Source: Nectonema munidae (lineage: Eukaryota; Nematomorpha; Nectonematoida; Nectonematidae). Taken from it: a stretch of 64,000 nucleotides of DNA. Both the position numbers and the translations under genes were made by a program. Position 1 is the first letter of the stretch. Every line of letters begins with the position of its first letter. Shown one piece after another: positions 1 through 10,559 of the stretch. Below the pieces are notes generated by a model. The model saw only the letters and a program-made list of their open reading frames with translations. It was not told the origin of the DNA and did no database searches. Location: assembly GCA_030549495.1 (NCBI GenBank), contig JAUIRK010000900.1, positions 1 through 64,000 of the forward strand, in the 5' to 3' direction.

Positions 1-329
1 AAGTGAAATAAAATTAAATATTTCTTTAAAATAACTTTTTTACAATTTTTCAAAAAATCTTTTTTTCAAACTTTTTAGCTATTTAGATGAATTAAATTTG
101 AAAATAGTATTTCATTAAAATTTTAGCAATTTTCAATTAGAGTAAATCACTTAAGGTTTTTTTAATTCTACAGTTATTAAAGAATTATTTAGTTTTTTGG
201 AAAGCAGATTTCCATTAAAGTGTTTAACTAAATGATTTTCATATGAAATGTATCTAATGAATACAACTCTATAGGGATACAACTATTTTTTAATTAAAAG
301 GTATCTTTTATATTGGACATTTTTTTTAG

Positions 330-397
330 TAATTTTATCTTCAACTGAAAAAGCGCAAGACATAATCAAAAAGTATCACATATCTGCTGGAAACTAA
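330..397 (+). CDS. possible terminal exon of an unidentified gene
   Basis: A T-rich tract ending in AG at 328-329 is followed by a short open stretch. It reads ILSSTEKAQDIIKKYHISAG plus Asn and ends in TAA at 395-397. An AATAAA lies about 15 bases after the stop. Taken as an exon it begins with two bases of a split codon, the same phase 1 as the gene at 1420-2310. The composition (K, Q, E, D, few F) is more protein-like than the surrounding AT-rich DNA. No upstream exon could be joined, so this may be chance. Confidence 0.25.
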
Positions 398-962
398 TTG
401 AACATTATCTTAATAAAAAAGAAAATAAAACTCTTTACATTGATTAAGCAGTTTTACGCTAAACTAGCTTAATCTTTCAACAAAAAAGCAGTATTGTTCA
501 AAAATGTCATCTTTTAAACAACATAAAGGCATGTCATTTTAATTTTAATTTTTGCAAATACACTTCTAAGCTTGTTCTATGCCTCCTTAAAATCAATATC
601 AATTCTTCAAAACACACAAATGCAACTAACTTTGGTGCATGCCTCTTTACAACTGATCGAACAGATTCCTCTAAATAATATAGCCATATTTAAATGAATC
701 TAGATTGAAATATTTTTGCAAAAAGTGAACTAATAAATACGATGAATAAATATCTGCCTGCGTGTATCAAAATTGCCAAAAATTATTATATTTTTTTAAA
801 GTTGTGTGCCCGCTTTGAATGTTAAAGATAATTTTCTTTTTAAAAATTTGTTTTTGTTTTTATCTTAATATTTTTATTATATTTTTAAAGATATAAGGGA
901 TATACCTATATGCTGAGTTAAAGTGTTTTTAAAATCTGGAAACAAAATTCTTTTAATTTTAG

Positions 963-1012
963 CTTTTGAACAAGCTGATATTGAAAAGTATTATAGAAGA
1001 TTCATTTCTTAA
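963..1012 (+). CDS. possible terminal exon of an unidentified gene
   Basis: The acceptor-like run ttttaattttag ends at 962. It is followed by two bases and then FEQADIEKYYRRFIS and TAA (1010-1012). AATAAA occurs about 20 bases downstream. The layout (phase-1 acceptor, short last exon, close polyadenylation signal) resembles the candidate at 330-397. The exon is very short and no partner exon was found, so confidence is low. Confidence 0.2.
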
Positions 1013-1084
1013 ACCAACAAAATTTGGAGCCAATAAATATATATAATATTATTATATTTATGTTAGTATAATGTATAAAGTTAA

Positions 1085-1405
1085 TAAAGGTACTCCAGCA
1101 CTTACTTATCCTTGAATGGCGCTGTAGTTGATTGGCTATTGAGCTCAAAGCAAGTAAGATTTGGGTTTGAGTCTTTGTAGTGAAGATCCAATAACCCTTG
1201 TAGACCAATCTCCATTCCAACTCCTTCAACAAAAAACTTATTTAAGGTAGTTTTGTGAGAAACACCCCTTCACAAAGATATTTTCAGCATCGTTGAAAAC
1301 TCGCATGACGTCATTCAGATCAAGGTCGACCCATGACATGTTTAGATGCATTGAAAAAATTAGGATGCGTGTCAATAACTTCCTAAGGTTTATTGTGAAT
1401 ATAAA
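1085..1405 (+). repeat. possible tRNA-derived SINE-like segment
   Basis: The stretch around 1118-1180 has a tRNA-like layout: tggcgctgtagttgattggc resembles an A box, and gggtttgagtc is close to the B-box consensus GGTTCRANTCC. The tail (about 1290-1350) is richer in GC than its surroundings. No acceptor-stem pairing or clear tail repeat was seen, so a chance likeness cannot be excluded. Confidence 0.25.
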
Positions 1406-1419
1406 AATTTTTATTTTAG

Positions 1420-2310
1420 AAATCGAAGTAATAGAAGGTGAGCAAGTCGATTTTCTTACCAAAATTTCAGATTCGCTGCTAATAAAATGTGGAAATCCGC
1501 ATGTTCCCTTGAGTGAATACTCAATTCAATTTAATATAATAGAAGGTACGAGTAGCTCTTACTCGTTTAAATAATTCATTTATATTCTTTCGTTTTAGGT
1601 GCTGAATTATCCATTTCAGGAATCGAATTTTTGCCAAATTCAAGTTTGCACATAACATTTAGAAACGAAGAAGGACGCATTTCCAAATTTAACTTAATCA
1701 AAAATTTCTTCCCAGGTCACAATAAAATCGTGCAAATGTCTTCTGCTTAATTTTTACGATTTTTAGTTACAAGAGTAAAAAGTGAAATACTTCCCATCAA
1801 TGCAGATCGTTTATATTCGTACCAGGTTAACAACAGAGTTATTTCTAAATCTTATATGCATTCGTATAACATTATCATACACTCAGATTCTGTAGAAACT
1901 TCTAGATATCATCTTATTATTTCTGACTTTAGTGGTAGGGACTTTGTTCCAAGTAAAGCTTTATTTTTCATTAACTTGTAATAATATAATTTTTACTTCA
2001 TTTCAGTTATGAACGTAACAGATATACACCACGATAATGAAATTTTTTTTGCCAGGATATCCATAAATTTTAACGCCACATGCAGCTATCTGAACAGTAA
2101 GATATCATTGGCATGGTTTTATTTTCTGCATTATTTTTAAATATTTCAGAAATTATGAAAGTTGCAAAAGGCGAAGAATTTGAAATTAAAGTTGGAACTT
2201 TCAATAAAGAAAAAATGATTATAAGTGCATTTTGTACAATTCCTGATAAAAGTATACGTATCTATCGACACATAACAATGAATCCACTCATTTCTTACAC
2301 AGATGAGTAA
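1420..2310 (+). CDS. 3' part of a five-exon gene, unknown extracellular-type protein
   Basis: Five exons are joined by consensus GT-AG introns: 1420-1545, 1599-1715, 1767-1934, 2007-2096 and 2150-2310 (stop TAA 2308-2310). The introns are 53, 51, 72 and 53 bases. Every intron is phase 1, and the first four exons are multiples of three (126, 117, 168, 90), so any of them could be skipped or duplicated without changing frame. The roughly 220-residue product is rich in beta-prone residues, has few cysteines and carries three N-glycosylation sequons (NSS, NVT, NAT). Phase-1 symmetric exons are typical of extracellular modular proteins, so a secreted or membrane ectodomain is inferred. There is no transmembrane segment at the C terminus. 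The 5' exons and start codon were not found. AATAAA at 2367 fits the 3' end. The family is not recognised; the gene call rests on splice and phase consistency. Confidence 0.72.
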
Positions 2311-2453
2311 TGTGTTTTCTTTGCACTCCTTCATGATTCTCTTTTTTCATTCTTTTTAAATCTTTCAATAAATTTTTTTCATCTCTATACTTTAAAAAAT
2401 GCAAAATTAAATGATGAAAATACTAAATATATTAACTCTATAGCTGTGGTTCT

Positions 2454-2520
2454 CAAACTGGATTCGATAATCCAAAGGAATTCACAAGATCAAACCAAGA
2501 GGTACTGTAAAAAATATGTT
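2454..2520 (+). mobile_element. orphan hAT terminal sequence
   Basis: CTGTGGTTCTCAAACTGG at 2454 is one base from the CAGTGGTTCTCAAAC terminus used by many ZBED/Charlie-type hATs and resembles the right end of the element at 44531-49764. No opposite terminus or 8-bp duplication was found nearby, so this is probably a truncated remnant. Confidence 0.4.
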
Positions 2521-3420
2521 TAGAATCTAAACACAAATTTTTTCTCAGTTTTTTTACTCTTACTCTCTAAACGCGTAAACATAACAAGCTTTTATAAACT
2601 TGAAAACTCATTACTCCAAATTCTTTGGAATAAATTTTGTGGATATTTTCGAAGCAACGCTTCCAATTACTGCTAATTGACTCAATGTCAAATTGTGGTT
2701 TTATCAAGAATCTCTTTCAATCTAAAAAAAGTTACATACTTTTCATCTTTAAATTTATATTTTCAATCTTCCTTTAACATAAAAAATGTTCGATGATTAC
2801 ATGAACACCATCGCCCCTCATCCTTTCAATTTTTTCTTCCTTGTTGAAAATGTTGCATGCATTGCCAAAAAAAATTTGATGTGCCTTGAGTTTCATTTTG
2901 GAGTATTTCTGAACCTTCCTCTTCTGCTATTCAAGACTAAAATCTTTGCTCTGTATAATAAAAAGTTTTTAATATTCAAAAAAATGAGTGTTGCTTTGCA
3001 TACCTTGGATGTTATAATTTAAAAAAGATCTTGCCGTTCTTTTTGTCTGTTTATTAGTTTTCTCCTGATTGCGCTTTAATTTCCACCTCAGATTTCTTAC
3101 TTTTTGAGAAAGTTTTGTTGTTAAAAAACTCTAATAAGTAGAATTAATAAGCTTATACATAAAGAAAGTATTTAAAGTATTTAAACTTACCCAGGGTTTT
3201 TTTTCATAAGGAATTCTTTTTTTTCCATATGCAATTCTTCACCAAGCATATAGTTTTCTTTCTTGTGAAAGTTATCGAGTGAAAGAACATAAAAGGCTGT
3301 TTCATCTATAAATTTATTGTTTTTTTTTACTTTTTCGATTTTTTTTCTAATATTTTTTATCGTGAAAAGTTGTTATTTAAAAGTTAAAACTAACTTTTCC
3401 GTTTTTATCGAAACGTAAGT
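2521..3420. other. AT-rich stretch without a supported gene
   Basis: Only short, low-complexity frames occur here, with many phenylalanine and lysine codons as expected from AT-rich DNA. It may include degraded interior of the hAT end at 2454. No repeat structure or gene could be supported. Confidence 0.4.
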
Positions 3421-3487
3421 TTGCTGCGAGGTTAAACGGTTAGAAGCGCTGCTATCGATATGAAGTTCCGGGTTTAAGCCTCGCTTC
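3421..3487 (+). repeat. tRNA-like segment (possible SINE fragment)
   Basis: gaggttaaacggttagaag resembles the D-arm/A-box region of a tRNA, and gttccgggtttaagcc resembles the T arm with a B box (GGTTCRANNCC, imperfect). Spacing is roughly that of a tRNA, but no acceptor stem is evident. The hAT at 3496 is inserted directly after it. Confidence 0.3.
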
Positions 3488-3495
3488 TGCTAGAT
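3488..3495. repeat. 8-bp target-site duplication, left copy (tgctagat)
   Basis: tgctagat directly precedes the left inverted repeat at 3496 and recurs exactly at 5405-5412 after the right end. A perfect 8-bp duplication is the hAT signature and fixes both ends of the element. Confidence 0.92.
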
Positions 3496-5404
3496 CAGTG
3501 GTTCCCAACCTTTTTTATCCCGTTCCCCCCTTTTCAGTTCTTTTTTTACCTGTGGACCCCTACAACTGAATAGTTTGAGCCAACAAAATTAATCAAAGAT
3601 TTTTATGCAAAAAATGTTTGTAGTCATTTGATTAAATCGTATGCTTATTCATATGAAATCAGAGAAATCTTGCATTTTTATTTAAGAGTAAAATACCCAG
3701 CAAAAATAATATTTTAACATGTTGTTATAGTGGCAGAGTGTAGGTAGATATTGCACGCAAAAACAAAATAACATAAAATAAAAATCATATATGAAATGTA
3801 TTTATAAATAAAAAATTATTTTATGTGTTTTGTTAATATATAACATATATTATTATGCCATATTTGAATAAAAATATCATATAACCTGTATGAATAAAAC
3901 ACAAAAAATAACAAAAGAGTAGAGAATGAAATTCCTTATTGGTTGCAAAAAAACATCAGTTGTATGATTCCTTCTCAATGGGACTTTTGTTGTTGTTTTT
4001 GAGCAACCAGTTCATGAATCCTTGGCTCAGTGAGAGTCAGTGAACACCTTCAAATGTTAAAGAAGGCATCAATTAGTATAAACTTAACTTTATTAAAACT
4101 TATGAAAAGTATTGCGGTTATATGTAAGTAAGTATGAATTGATGTGATTAAGACACTATATTAATGTAATATGACATACCTCAAGCCATCTTCCACAGGC
4201 AGCTTCTTGTTCCTTGATTTTGTTTTTCGCACAGATAGGTTGAAGCAAAAGGTAAAAGAACTCGAACTGCTGGATCACTAATTTTTGGATATGATTCCGT
4301 CATTGAACACCAGAAGCTAGGCAAGGAGTTTGATAGGAACAAATTCTTGGCTGTTGAATCGTGGATAAGCTCAATGAACTCTTCTTGAGCCTCTTCTAAG
4401 GCATCATCAACCTGACATAAAAACGGATTTTTAGCTAGTTCTGCATTTTTAGGGCTTAAGTCAGGAAAGTATCGGTCAAATTCATCGTCTAGCTGAGACA
4501 AGTGATCCATGAATACAGCTTCAATTTCGCCAAAAATTACTAGTATTGAGTCACAGTGGTTGAGCAAGTTTAATTCTTTTCCTTGGAGTTTTAAGTTCAC
4601 CTGGTTCAATATTTCAAATATGTCTACAAGATAAGCGAGGCGGAGCTCAAAGTGTCCAGATTTCAATATCTCCAACAGCTCATATTTTTTCTTTAAGGCA
4701 AGAAACATTTTAACGTTTTCGCGAAGAGAAAAAAAGCGCGACAAAAATGCGATATTTGTTCTTTCACATCCACTGACATTGCGCTGCTTCTTCGCTGCAT
4801 CGTATTATTCGAAATACGTATTTCAGTCAATTTCTGTGCTGCTTCTTTTCCAATAAGCAATCGAACCATTTCTTTTGCACAAGGTAGAATCAATTCTTCA
4901 GCAATTGTGTTTGATTTTTTTCGGGCTACTAAGTAAGCCACTCGGTAAAAAATGAAGGTTAACATATAACACCAACAAGGGTATTCATATTTTAAACAAA
5001 AAATGAAAACAACAGGAAAAATTAGTGCATTTTGTGATTTAAGATTTATAAACGAATGCAAAAATGGGGAGCGAATGCAAAAATTTATTGCTAAAAAATT
5101 GCTAAATTTTTTCGTATAAATACGAGAACTTTTTAGCTTTTTATAGCACAACCATAAAAGATTATTTTATAAGTTTGGTAATTTTTATGACATTTATAAT
5201 CTTTATTGTTATAGTTGTAAACACAAAAATTAAATATATAAAAAATAACTACTTACTTGCTAACCAAAATAATATTTATAATTTGGAAAATAGAAGTATA
5301 TTAGGAGATTCAGCATAAGTAGTTTGAAGTAGAATTTCCATGGACCCCTTGAAATTCTTCTATGGACCCCTAGGGGTCCATGGACCCCCGGTTGGGAACC
5401 ACTG
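3496..5404 (-). mobile_element. internally deleted hAT transposon (ZBED5/SCAND3-like)
   Basis: The element is bounded by CAGTGGTTCCCAACC at 3496 and its exact reverse complement ending at 5404, with perfect 8-bp duplications (tgctagat) outside. Its 1909 bases hold only parts of a transposase on the minus strand, so it is a non-autonomous derivative. Because the termini and duplication are still perfect, insertion is fairly recent. The terminal sequence resembles other hAT ends here but is not identical, indicating a separate subfamily. Confidence 0.93.
4181..4960 (-). pseudogene. hAT transposase remnant (ZBED5/SCAND3-like)
   Basis: Read on the minus strand, about 4960-4745 encodes the N-terminal part of the transposase core (TIAEELILPCAKEMVRLLIG, then SNNTMQRR). 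From 4744 to 4181 comes the later part (FELRLAYLVDIFEILNQVN, then LLNHCDSILVIF, FYDLSPKNAE-like text and LLPFASTYLCE). These are recognisable ZBED5/FAM200/SCAND3-type hAT blocks. The acidic catalytic region between them is missing, so an internal deletion has joined the two parts in different frames. The C-terminal STYLCE motif is normally followed by a GFS-type dimerisation segment, also lost here. Not functional. Confidence 0.82.
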
Positions 5405-5412
5405 TGCTAGAT
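5405..5412. repeat. 8-bp target-site duplication, right copy (tgctagat)
   Basis: Exact copy of 3488-3495, directly after the right inverted repeat of the hAT. Confidence 0.92.
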
Positions 5413-6060
5413 TATCCATAGCTCGATGTTAGCTGCAAATTAGTACTTTTTTCGATGAAAATACCACACCACATTTAAACTTTATCATAAAGATTCAAAT
5501 TCAAAGTTACTACATTGTTTAATTACTACATTGTTTTTATAATTTCATTTCATATGAGCTTATTTTTTGAAATGTGTGTACATTTCACCAACCAAAGACA
5601 AGTTTCTTTTTTCTTCGATAAAGAGATAAAAAAGAAAATCAACTCTACGGGTTTTAGATAATGAACTATTTATAGCCTTTCGATTATGTTGGTCAAGACG
5701 GAAATATTGTTCATGATGTATAATATAACTTTCGCTGTACAGGTTCACTGTTCTTTTGCACTGGAAATGTAAGTGAACGCCTACTGCTCATTCATTACAC
5801 TGCTTTGATGTGATAAAAACATCAAATTCACTTTAACCAATCAACTATAAAAAAACGGGTAGGAGGGGGGGGGGGGGGGGGGGGGTGCAGCCCCCCTCTC
5901 CCCCCAAGTAAATCCATTCCTGGTTTATCTCAGTATTATGTAAATATGCTTTAAAGGAAAAGGAAGAAGGATCTTAAAAATGACGCTTTGATTGAGAAGG
6001 GAATAGACATCATGCTAGTTGAACAGAAATTAGAAAATAACAAAATGAAGTTAGACAGGA
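5413..6060. other. intergenic, with a long G run and flanking C-rich tract
   Basis: No gene is supported. A G homopolymer of about 21 bases (5865-5885) followed by gtgcagcccccctctccccc makes a GC-rich hairpin-like patch in otherwise AT-rich DNA. Similar G/C runs sit at the ends of MITE-like elements elsewhere in the window, so this may be an eroded element end. Confidence 0.45.
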
Positions 6061-6067
6061 TCTAAAA

Positions 6068-6200
6068 CAGGGGTTTCAAACTCAAATTAGCTGGGTGCCA
6101 CTAGAGGAAAAGTCAAGGGGAGGCCGGGCCGCATCACATATTCAACAAAACAAGGTTTCGTATGATGATCGCATTCTAGGATGTAATGATCATTCAAATA
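6068..6200 (+). mobile_element. orphan hAT left end (Charlie-like)
   Basis: CAGGGGTTTCAAACTCAAAT followed by a GC-rich stretch with aggccgggccgcatca matches the usual Charlie-type hAT terminus and subterminal region. No right end (GAGTTTGAAACCCCTG) was seen in the window, so the copy is truncated, possibly at the low-complexity tract that follows. Confidence 0.5.
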
Positions 6201-6308
6201 CATAATAATGTAAAATAAAAGAGGGAATGCAGACTTTCGAGTCAAACATCATGCCAAGCTGCTTTGAAATTCCTATCAAAAATATTTTACAAACGATGTG
6301 AGAGCTAT

Positions 6309-6627
6309 ATAATAATAATAATAATAATCCATTGTTTTAATATGCACACAATAAGTAAGCAATGTTTAATCACAGTGTCTCCTTGTAGTATTTTTGAGCA
6401 AACACATGTTGATGATCCACTAGGTTTTCTCATCTTCTGTCACAGTGATTCTATTTCTTTCTGTCTCCTCTGTTTTTCTCTTCTGCTTTCTCTGCTAAAA
6501 TTCAATCACTCAAGCTCTCATTTAAGCTCTCTTCTCTCATTCAATCTCTCTTCTCTCATTCAAACTCTCTTCTTTCACTCAAGCTTCTTCTCTTGTTCTC
6601 TCCTATCTCATTCAGCTCTCTTCTCCC
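6309..6627. repeat. simple and low-complexity repeats: (AAT)n, then CT-rich tract
   Basis: About 6309-6328 is an (ATA)n run. From about 6430 to 6627 the plus strand is a C/T-rich tract built of variants of tctcattcaa and ctctcttct. A 124-codon open frame across it (from 6264) is a by-product of the composition (Ser, Leu, Phe only) and is not treated as a gene. Confidence 0.7.
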
Positions 6628-6835
6628 CAGTGGCGTAGCTAGCCTGGAGCATGAGGGGCCGTGCCACCTCCCTCATGTACCTCATGGTGCCCCCATGCAC
6701 CTTATGTGATACCAGTTTTCGAAAATTTCTCGAATGAAAGGATCAAGAAAGTATAAATAATGTTGCTCAATTTTTTTAAGTTTTTAAAATGTGCCCCCCC
6801 CCCCCCCTATAAACTTTTTTCTGGCTACGCCACTG
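6628..6835. mobile_element. hAT-type MITE, 208 bp
   Basis: The ends are CAGTGGCGTAGCTAGCC (6628) and GGCTACGCCACTG (ending 6835), an inverted repeat of 13 bases with one extra short block. The flanks cttctccc and cttttctc agree at 6 of 8 positions, which fits a decayed 8-bp duplication. The interior is non-coding and has a 14-base C run near the right end, a feature shared with other small elements here. Confidence 0.78.
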
Positions 6836-7453
6836 CTTTTCTCTAATTTGTATTTAGAGTTAAATTAAAATTTATAAAATTAGGTTCTGTTATAAAGAAG
6901 TTGAAAGGGAACGCCTTTTTGGTTCGTACAAAATGAGTTTCTCTTTAACAGAGGATTTGAAAAATGTGTAATTGATTTTTTGATTTAATACGGGTAAAAT
7001 ACTATTAAGTCAAAACTTTCAAAAATCAAAAGCTTTAAACGAAAATGCCTAAAACAAAGCGTATTTAAACGATTTTTGAGTGTTCTGGTTTTAGATGTTT
7101 TAGACATTCCGACTAAAGACCGATGAAATTATATAAACTTTTTCCAAATATACCTTGTTTAAAACTGAAAAAATACAACATATATACAACAATAAAGTAA
7201 TAAAAAAAATTTTATTCAAAAGTCTTTTGCATTGCTTTATAATGTTTTCAACTTTTGTTATGCATTCAAGCATTTCTTGGGCGTTGTTTTTAGCTTAAAG
7301 AAACTTGATTAATTTATTACAATGATTTAGAGCATCAGATACAGTAGGTGCTGGTTGAGGATCAATTATTCTAATATAGTCTAGGATCAATCCTTATTAT
7401 CTTTAATGATAAGTTGTGTAAAAATCTTTTAAAATTGAAATAATATTTTAATA
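6836..7453. other. AT-rich flank of the Tigger remnant
   Basis: No gene or clear terminal inverted repeat could be recognised. It probably includes the 3' non-coding part of the Tigger at 7454-8317, whose ends were not resolved. Confidence 0.35.
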
Positions 7454-8317
7454 TTATATTATGTTACTTAGATTTACTTTTAGATAAGAAGCAACATTGT
7501 CTAATACCAGAAGAACCTTTCTTTTTTGATGTCGAAATCGATTGTTTAATTTTTCCAACCAAGAAAAAAAATTTAGCATCCATCCAAGCTATTTTATTAG
7601 CCTTGTACTCTAATGGTAATGTTTTGATTCCTTTAAAACAACGAGGTTTCAGTGACTTGCCAATTACCAGTAGTGCAAGCTTATCCTCACCTGACATGTT
7701 AGCACCAACAAGTATTGTAAGCCTTTCTTTTGATAATTTCCCTCCTTGGCAACTTTCTCCTTTAAGCATAAATGATTAAGATGGTAGTAATTTAAAAAAC
7801 AAGCCTGTTTCATCAACATTATAAAAGTCTTCAAGAGCATACTTGTTTAAAATTGAAGATACAATTTTTTCAAACCAGTCACTCATTTGTTCTACAGGAG
7901 CATCTTTTGCTTCACGACAAATTGTTCGAAAAGTAATGCCGTGGCGTTTCTTAAACCTGTGAAGCCAACCTTCACTACATTTAAAATCTAAGTGTTTTAA
8001 ATCAAAAGCAAACTTTTGCGCTTTAGCTACAAGTACAGGTCCTAACACAGGAATATTATGAGATCTGGCATTTTGAAACCAGAGGAAAAGAGTTTTTCAA
8101 TATCCGGATAAACACATCTTCTAACTCTTTTTTGCTTTATTTCGTTTTTCCTAAAAGACTCTTTGATTTTGTCCGAAAACTTTATCCACGTTGATAATGT
8201 ATTAAGACTAATGCCAAACTCTTGTGCTATTCCTGACTTTGATTTTTCATTTCTCTCAACAAGAGTAATAGCGCGATGTTTTGTTTCTATGTTGAAATTT
8301 TTACGTTTGGACGACAT
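7454..8317 (-). pseudogene. pogo/Tigger-type transposase, broken
   Basis: The start is the ATG at 8317 (MSSKRKNFNIETKHRAI). The N terminus has a psq-type helix-turn-helix (IAQEFGISLNTLSTWIKF), then a CENP-B-type DNA-binding half (CSEGWLHRFKKRHGITFR). The DDE domain follows: NVDETGLFFKLLP holds the first Asp, LTILVGANMSGEDKLALLVI is the usual strand, and VLLVLDNVASYL holds the second Asp. The reading frame shifts at least three times: near 8045, near 7772, and in the A/T run at about 7565-7572, after which the LDNVAS motif lies in another frame. The third acidic residue and C-terminal part are not visible, so the gene is truncated as well as frameshifted. Plain DNA transposon remnant of moderate age. 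Confidence 0.85.
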
Positions 8318-8432
8318 GGAGATTAAAAGCAAAACAAGATGCTGAGCAGTTAAAATAAGTAAAAATGTGAATGTTTTTATAAATCTCTTAAAAAAATAAT
8401 TTTAAACCTTATTATTGCAACGTTTCATGTAA

Positions 8433-8466
8433 CATAATACGTATCATGACTTTGCAACGTATTATG
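8433..8466. repeat. short perfect inverted repeat upstream of the Tigger gene
   Basis: cataatacgt (8433-8442) and acgtattatg (8457-8466) are exact inverse copies separated by 14 bases. The position, about 120 bases upstream of the transposase start, would suit a subterminal binding site, but no matching copy was found on the other side. Confidence 0.4.
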
Positions 8467-8670
8467 TATTTTTACATTATTGCTTAAAATTATGACTTCC
8501 TTGTGGACTATTATGAGCTACCTTTTTACCTTGAACTTTTTTTACATTATCATCATACTATTTGCCGTAGAATAAGGCTCCTTTTACACCAATATAGATA
8601 ATGAAATGTAGGAAAAATTGAAAAAAGAAAGAAAAAAATAAATTGAAAAGGTAAGTAGCATAAAATATCT

Positions 8671-8747
8671 ATAAGTTACATCATACCACCTTGCAGCAAG
8701 AGTTTATTATCTCTTTGTTTTTTTGGTGCAATGTGGTATGATGTAGT
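8671..8747. repeat. fold-back inverted repeat, 19-bp arms
   Basis: tacatcataccaccttgca (from about 8671) and tgcaatgtggtatgatgta (ending about 8747) pair at 18 of 19 positions around a loop of roughly 40 bases. This could be a tiny MITE or the trace of one. No target duplication was identified. Confidence 0.55.
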
Positions 8748-10360
8748 GACTATTATTTCATTGCAGTTGTTATTTTTTTCCTAAAACCAAAGAATATACT
8801 AAAAAGGATAGCAATGAATTGACTGTAAATAGCAATGTAAATTATGATTTGTAAGCAAGTTTAACTGCTTTATTATTATAACAGCAAAAACATAGGTTTT
8901 ATTTTAATATAAATCTTTTCGTAAGTAGGCGTAATTAGTTTTTTGAAAAAAATTTAAGAATGTTTTTCGTATAAGGGTGTTTTCTATTGTGCAGAGTAAA
9001 ATATGCAAAATTATAAGCGAGGTTTCTTTTTAAACGGATTCGTAATAAAAGATGTAAAGTGTGTGTAATTTTTGTGTACGGGACAGGGGATAAACAAAAG
9101 ATGCCTTATATTGAAGTGTTCTTTATAAGCGCGTTCGTAATATTTATATACGTATATTTATGACAGCTGTCAGATTTTTATTTGTAGACAGAAATAGTCA
9201 AAAAACGCAAGATTTTCTTATTCTCATATACTATGATTTTTATGATTTATGTTTGCTTAAATACTTTTTTAATGATTTTGTGTTCTTAGACTTAAATAAT
9301 TTAATGATTTTTTGTATACTATGATTCCTTACAAAATGTAAAAAATATAAGCGTAACCAAATCACCTTATTGGCCATACGTGTTAGCTGCTTCAACGTTG
9401 GCTTTGTTGCTTATAAAAACTTGAAAATTTCAAATAAACTATCTCATTTTTATGCCTCCTACTATTTAGAATTTATTCTTAAAACAGACAGTTTCATTTT
9501 AAAATAGTGAAAACTTCATTAATTTATTTTGTCTCCTTTCTTTCCTGCTAATTATGTAGTCAATTTTGAGTAAAAGATAAGGTAAAGGTAGTGGGTGTGT
9601 TTTCATTGACAAGACACTGATGTACCGCTTATGCCAAACTATGAACAAATTAGTATCGATGGGAAATCGAATCATTAGTTTTCAAAAAACTTAAGTTATG
9701 CTGTAAAATTTTTTAGTTTTCGTTGAAGCTCTAAAACTTTTTCTGATAGACTTTTTTCCTTAAAATTATTATAAAAGGCAAATCATTGCAAAATGTTAAA
9801 AGTTATTTTACTTTTTGTAGATGTTTGTAGCTTGCACCAATTTAGCTTTTAAACTATTTTTGAATGATGCTGAGAAAAATGAAGTAATGCAATCTTAATT
9901 TATTTTTTGATTTTTGTTTGCACAATTTTATCTTTATTTTATACCCCTTTTTGAGAGTCTAACTAATTTACACTTATTCTTATACACTAAAAAGTATGAA
10001 AAAATTCGAATAAAATTACCTCAGAAAAATTATGTAATTTGGATGTGTTTTTTTATTTATTTTTCTCAATAAAACATTTTTTCATTTTTTAGGAAGAAGG
10101 AACAAGTGAAAATTAATGAATGATTTTTTTCATTCAATAAAATTTCTAATTTTTTTATTGATAATTGATATCTTTATCCCTTTTCTAAAGCATATTTGCC
10201 CCCTCCTCTCCTCCAATAATTTTGGATTTTTTAAACTAGTGTATATGCGATATACAAATTTAATTAAAATATTTTCGCTGGAGGTATAGTATTTAAATTT
10301 CACCAATTTTGTAAAAAAATATAAAGTAGTCTTATAAATTTAAGTATGATCTGAATAAAC
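8748..10360. other. AT-rich intergenic region
   Basis: No coding frame with protein-like composition was found on either strand, and no splice-linked exons or inverted repeats of note. From about 10195 to 10490 there are C-rich patches (ccccctcctctcctcc, then ccccccccctccccc with gcgcccctgg), which resemble eroded ends of the poly-C MITE type seen elsewhere. Confidence 0.45.
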
Positions 10361-10559
10361 TCTATTTTAAAGGATTGCTTAAATAGTTGGTCTCCCGTGG
10401 TATTTCCAGACCAGTAATTTTAAAAATTGGAAAAAAAATTCGCCCCCCCCCTCCCCCAAATAATTTTGAGGATGTGCGCCCCTGGTAGGAGGCAATTCTC
10501 TCAAAAAGCGTCCTAGGATGTCTACTTTCCCATTCACTTCTACTTGGCTTTGAGGTCAT

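Noticed and set aside
6264-6638. 124-codon plus frame of mostly Ser, Leu and Phe
   Set aside because: It spans a microsatellite and a C/T-rich tract and runs into a MITE; the composition explains the absence of stops.
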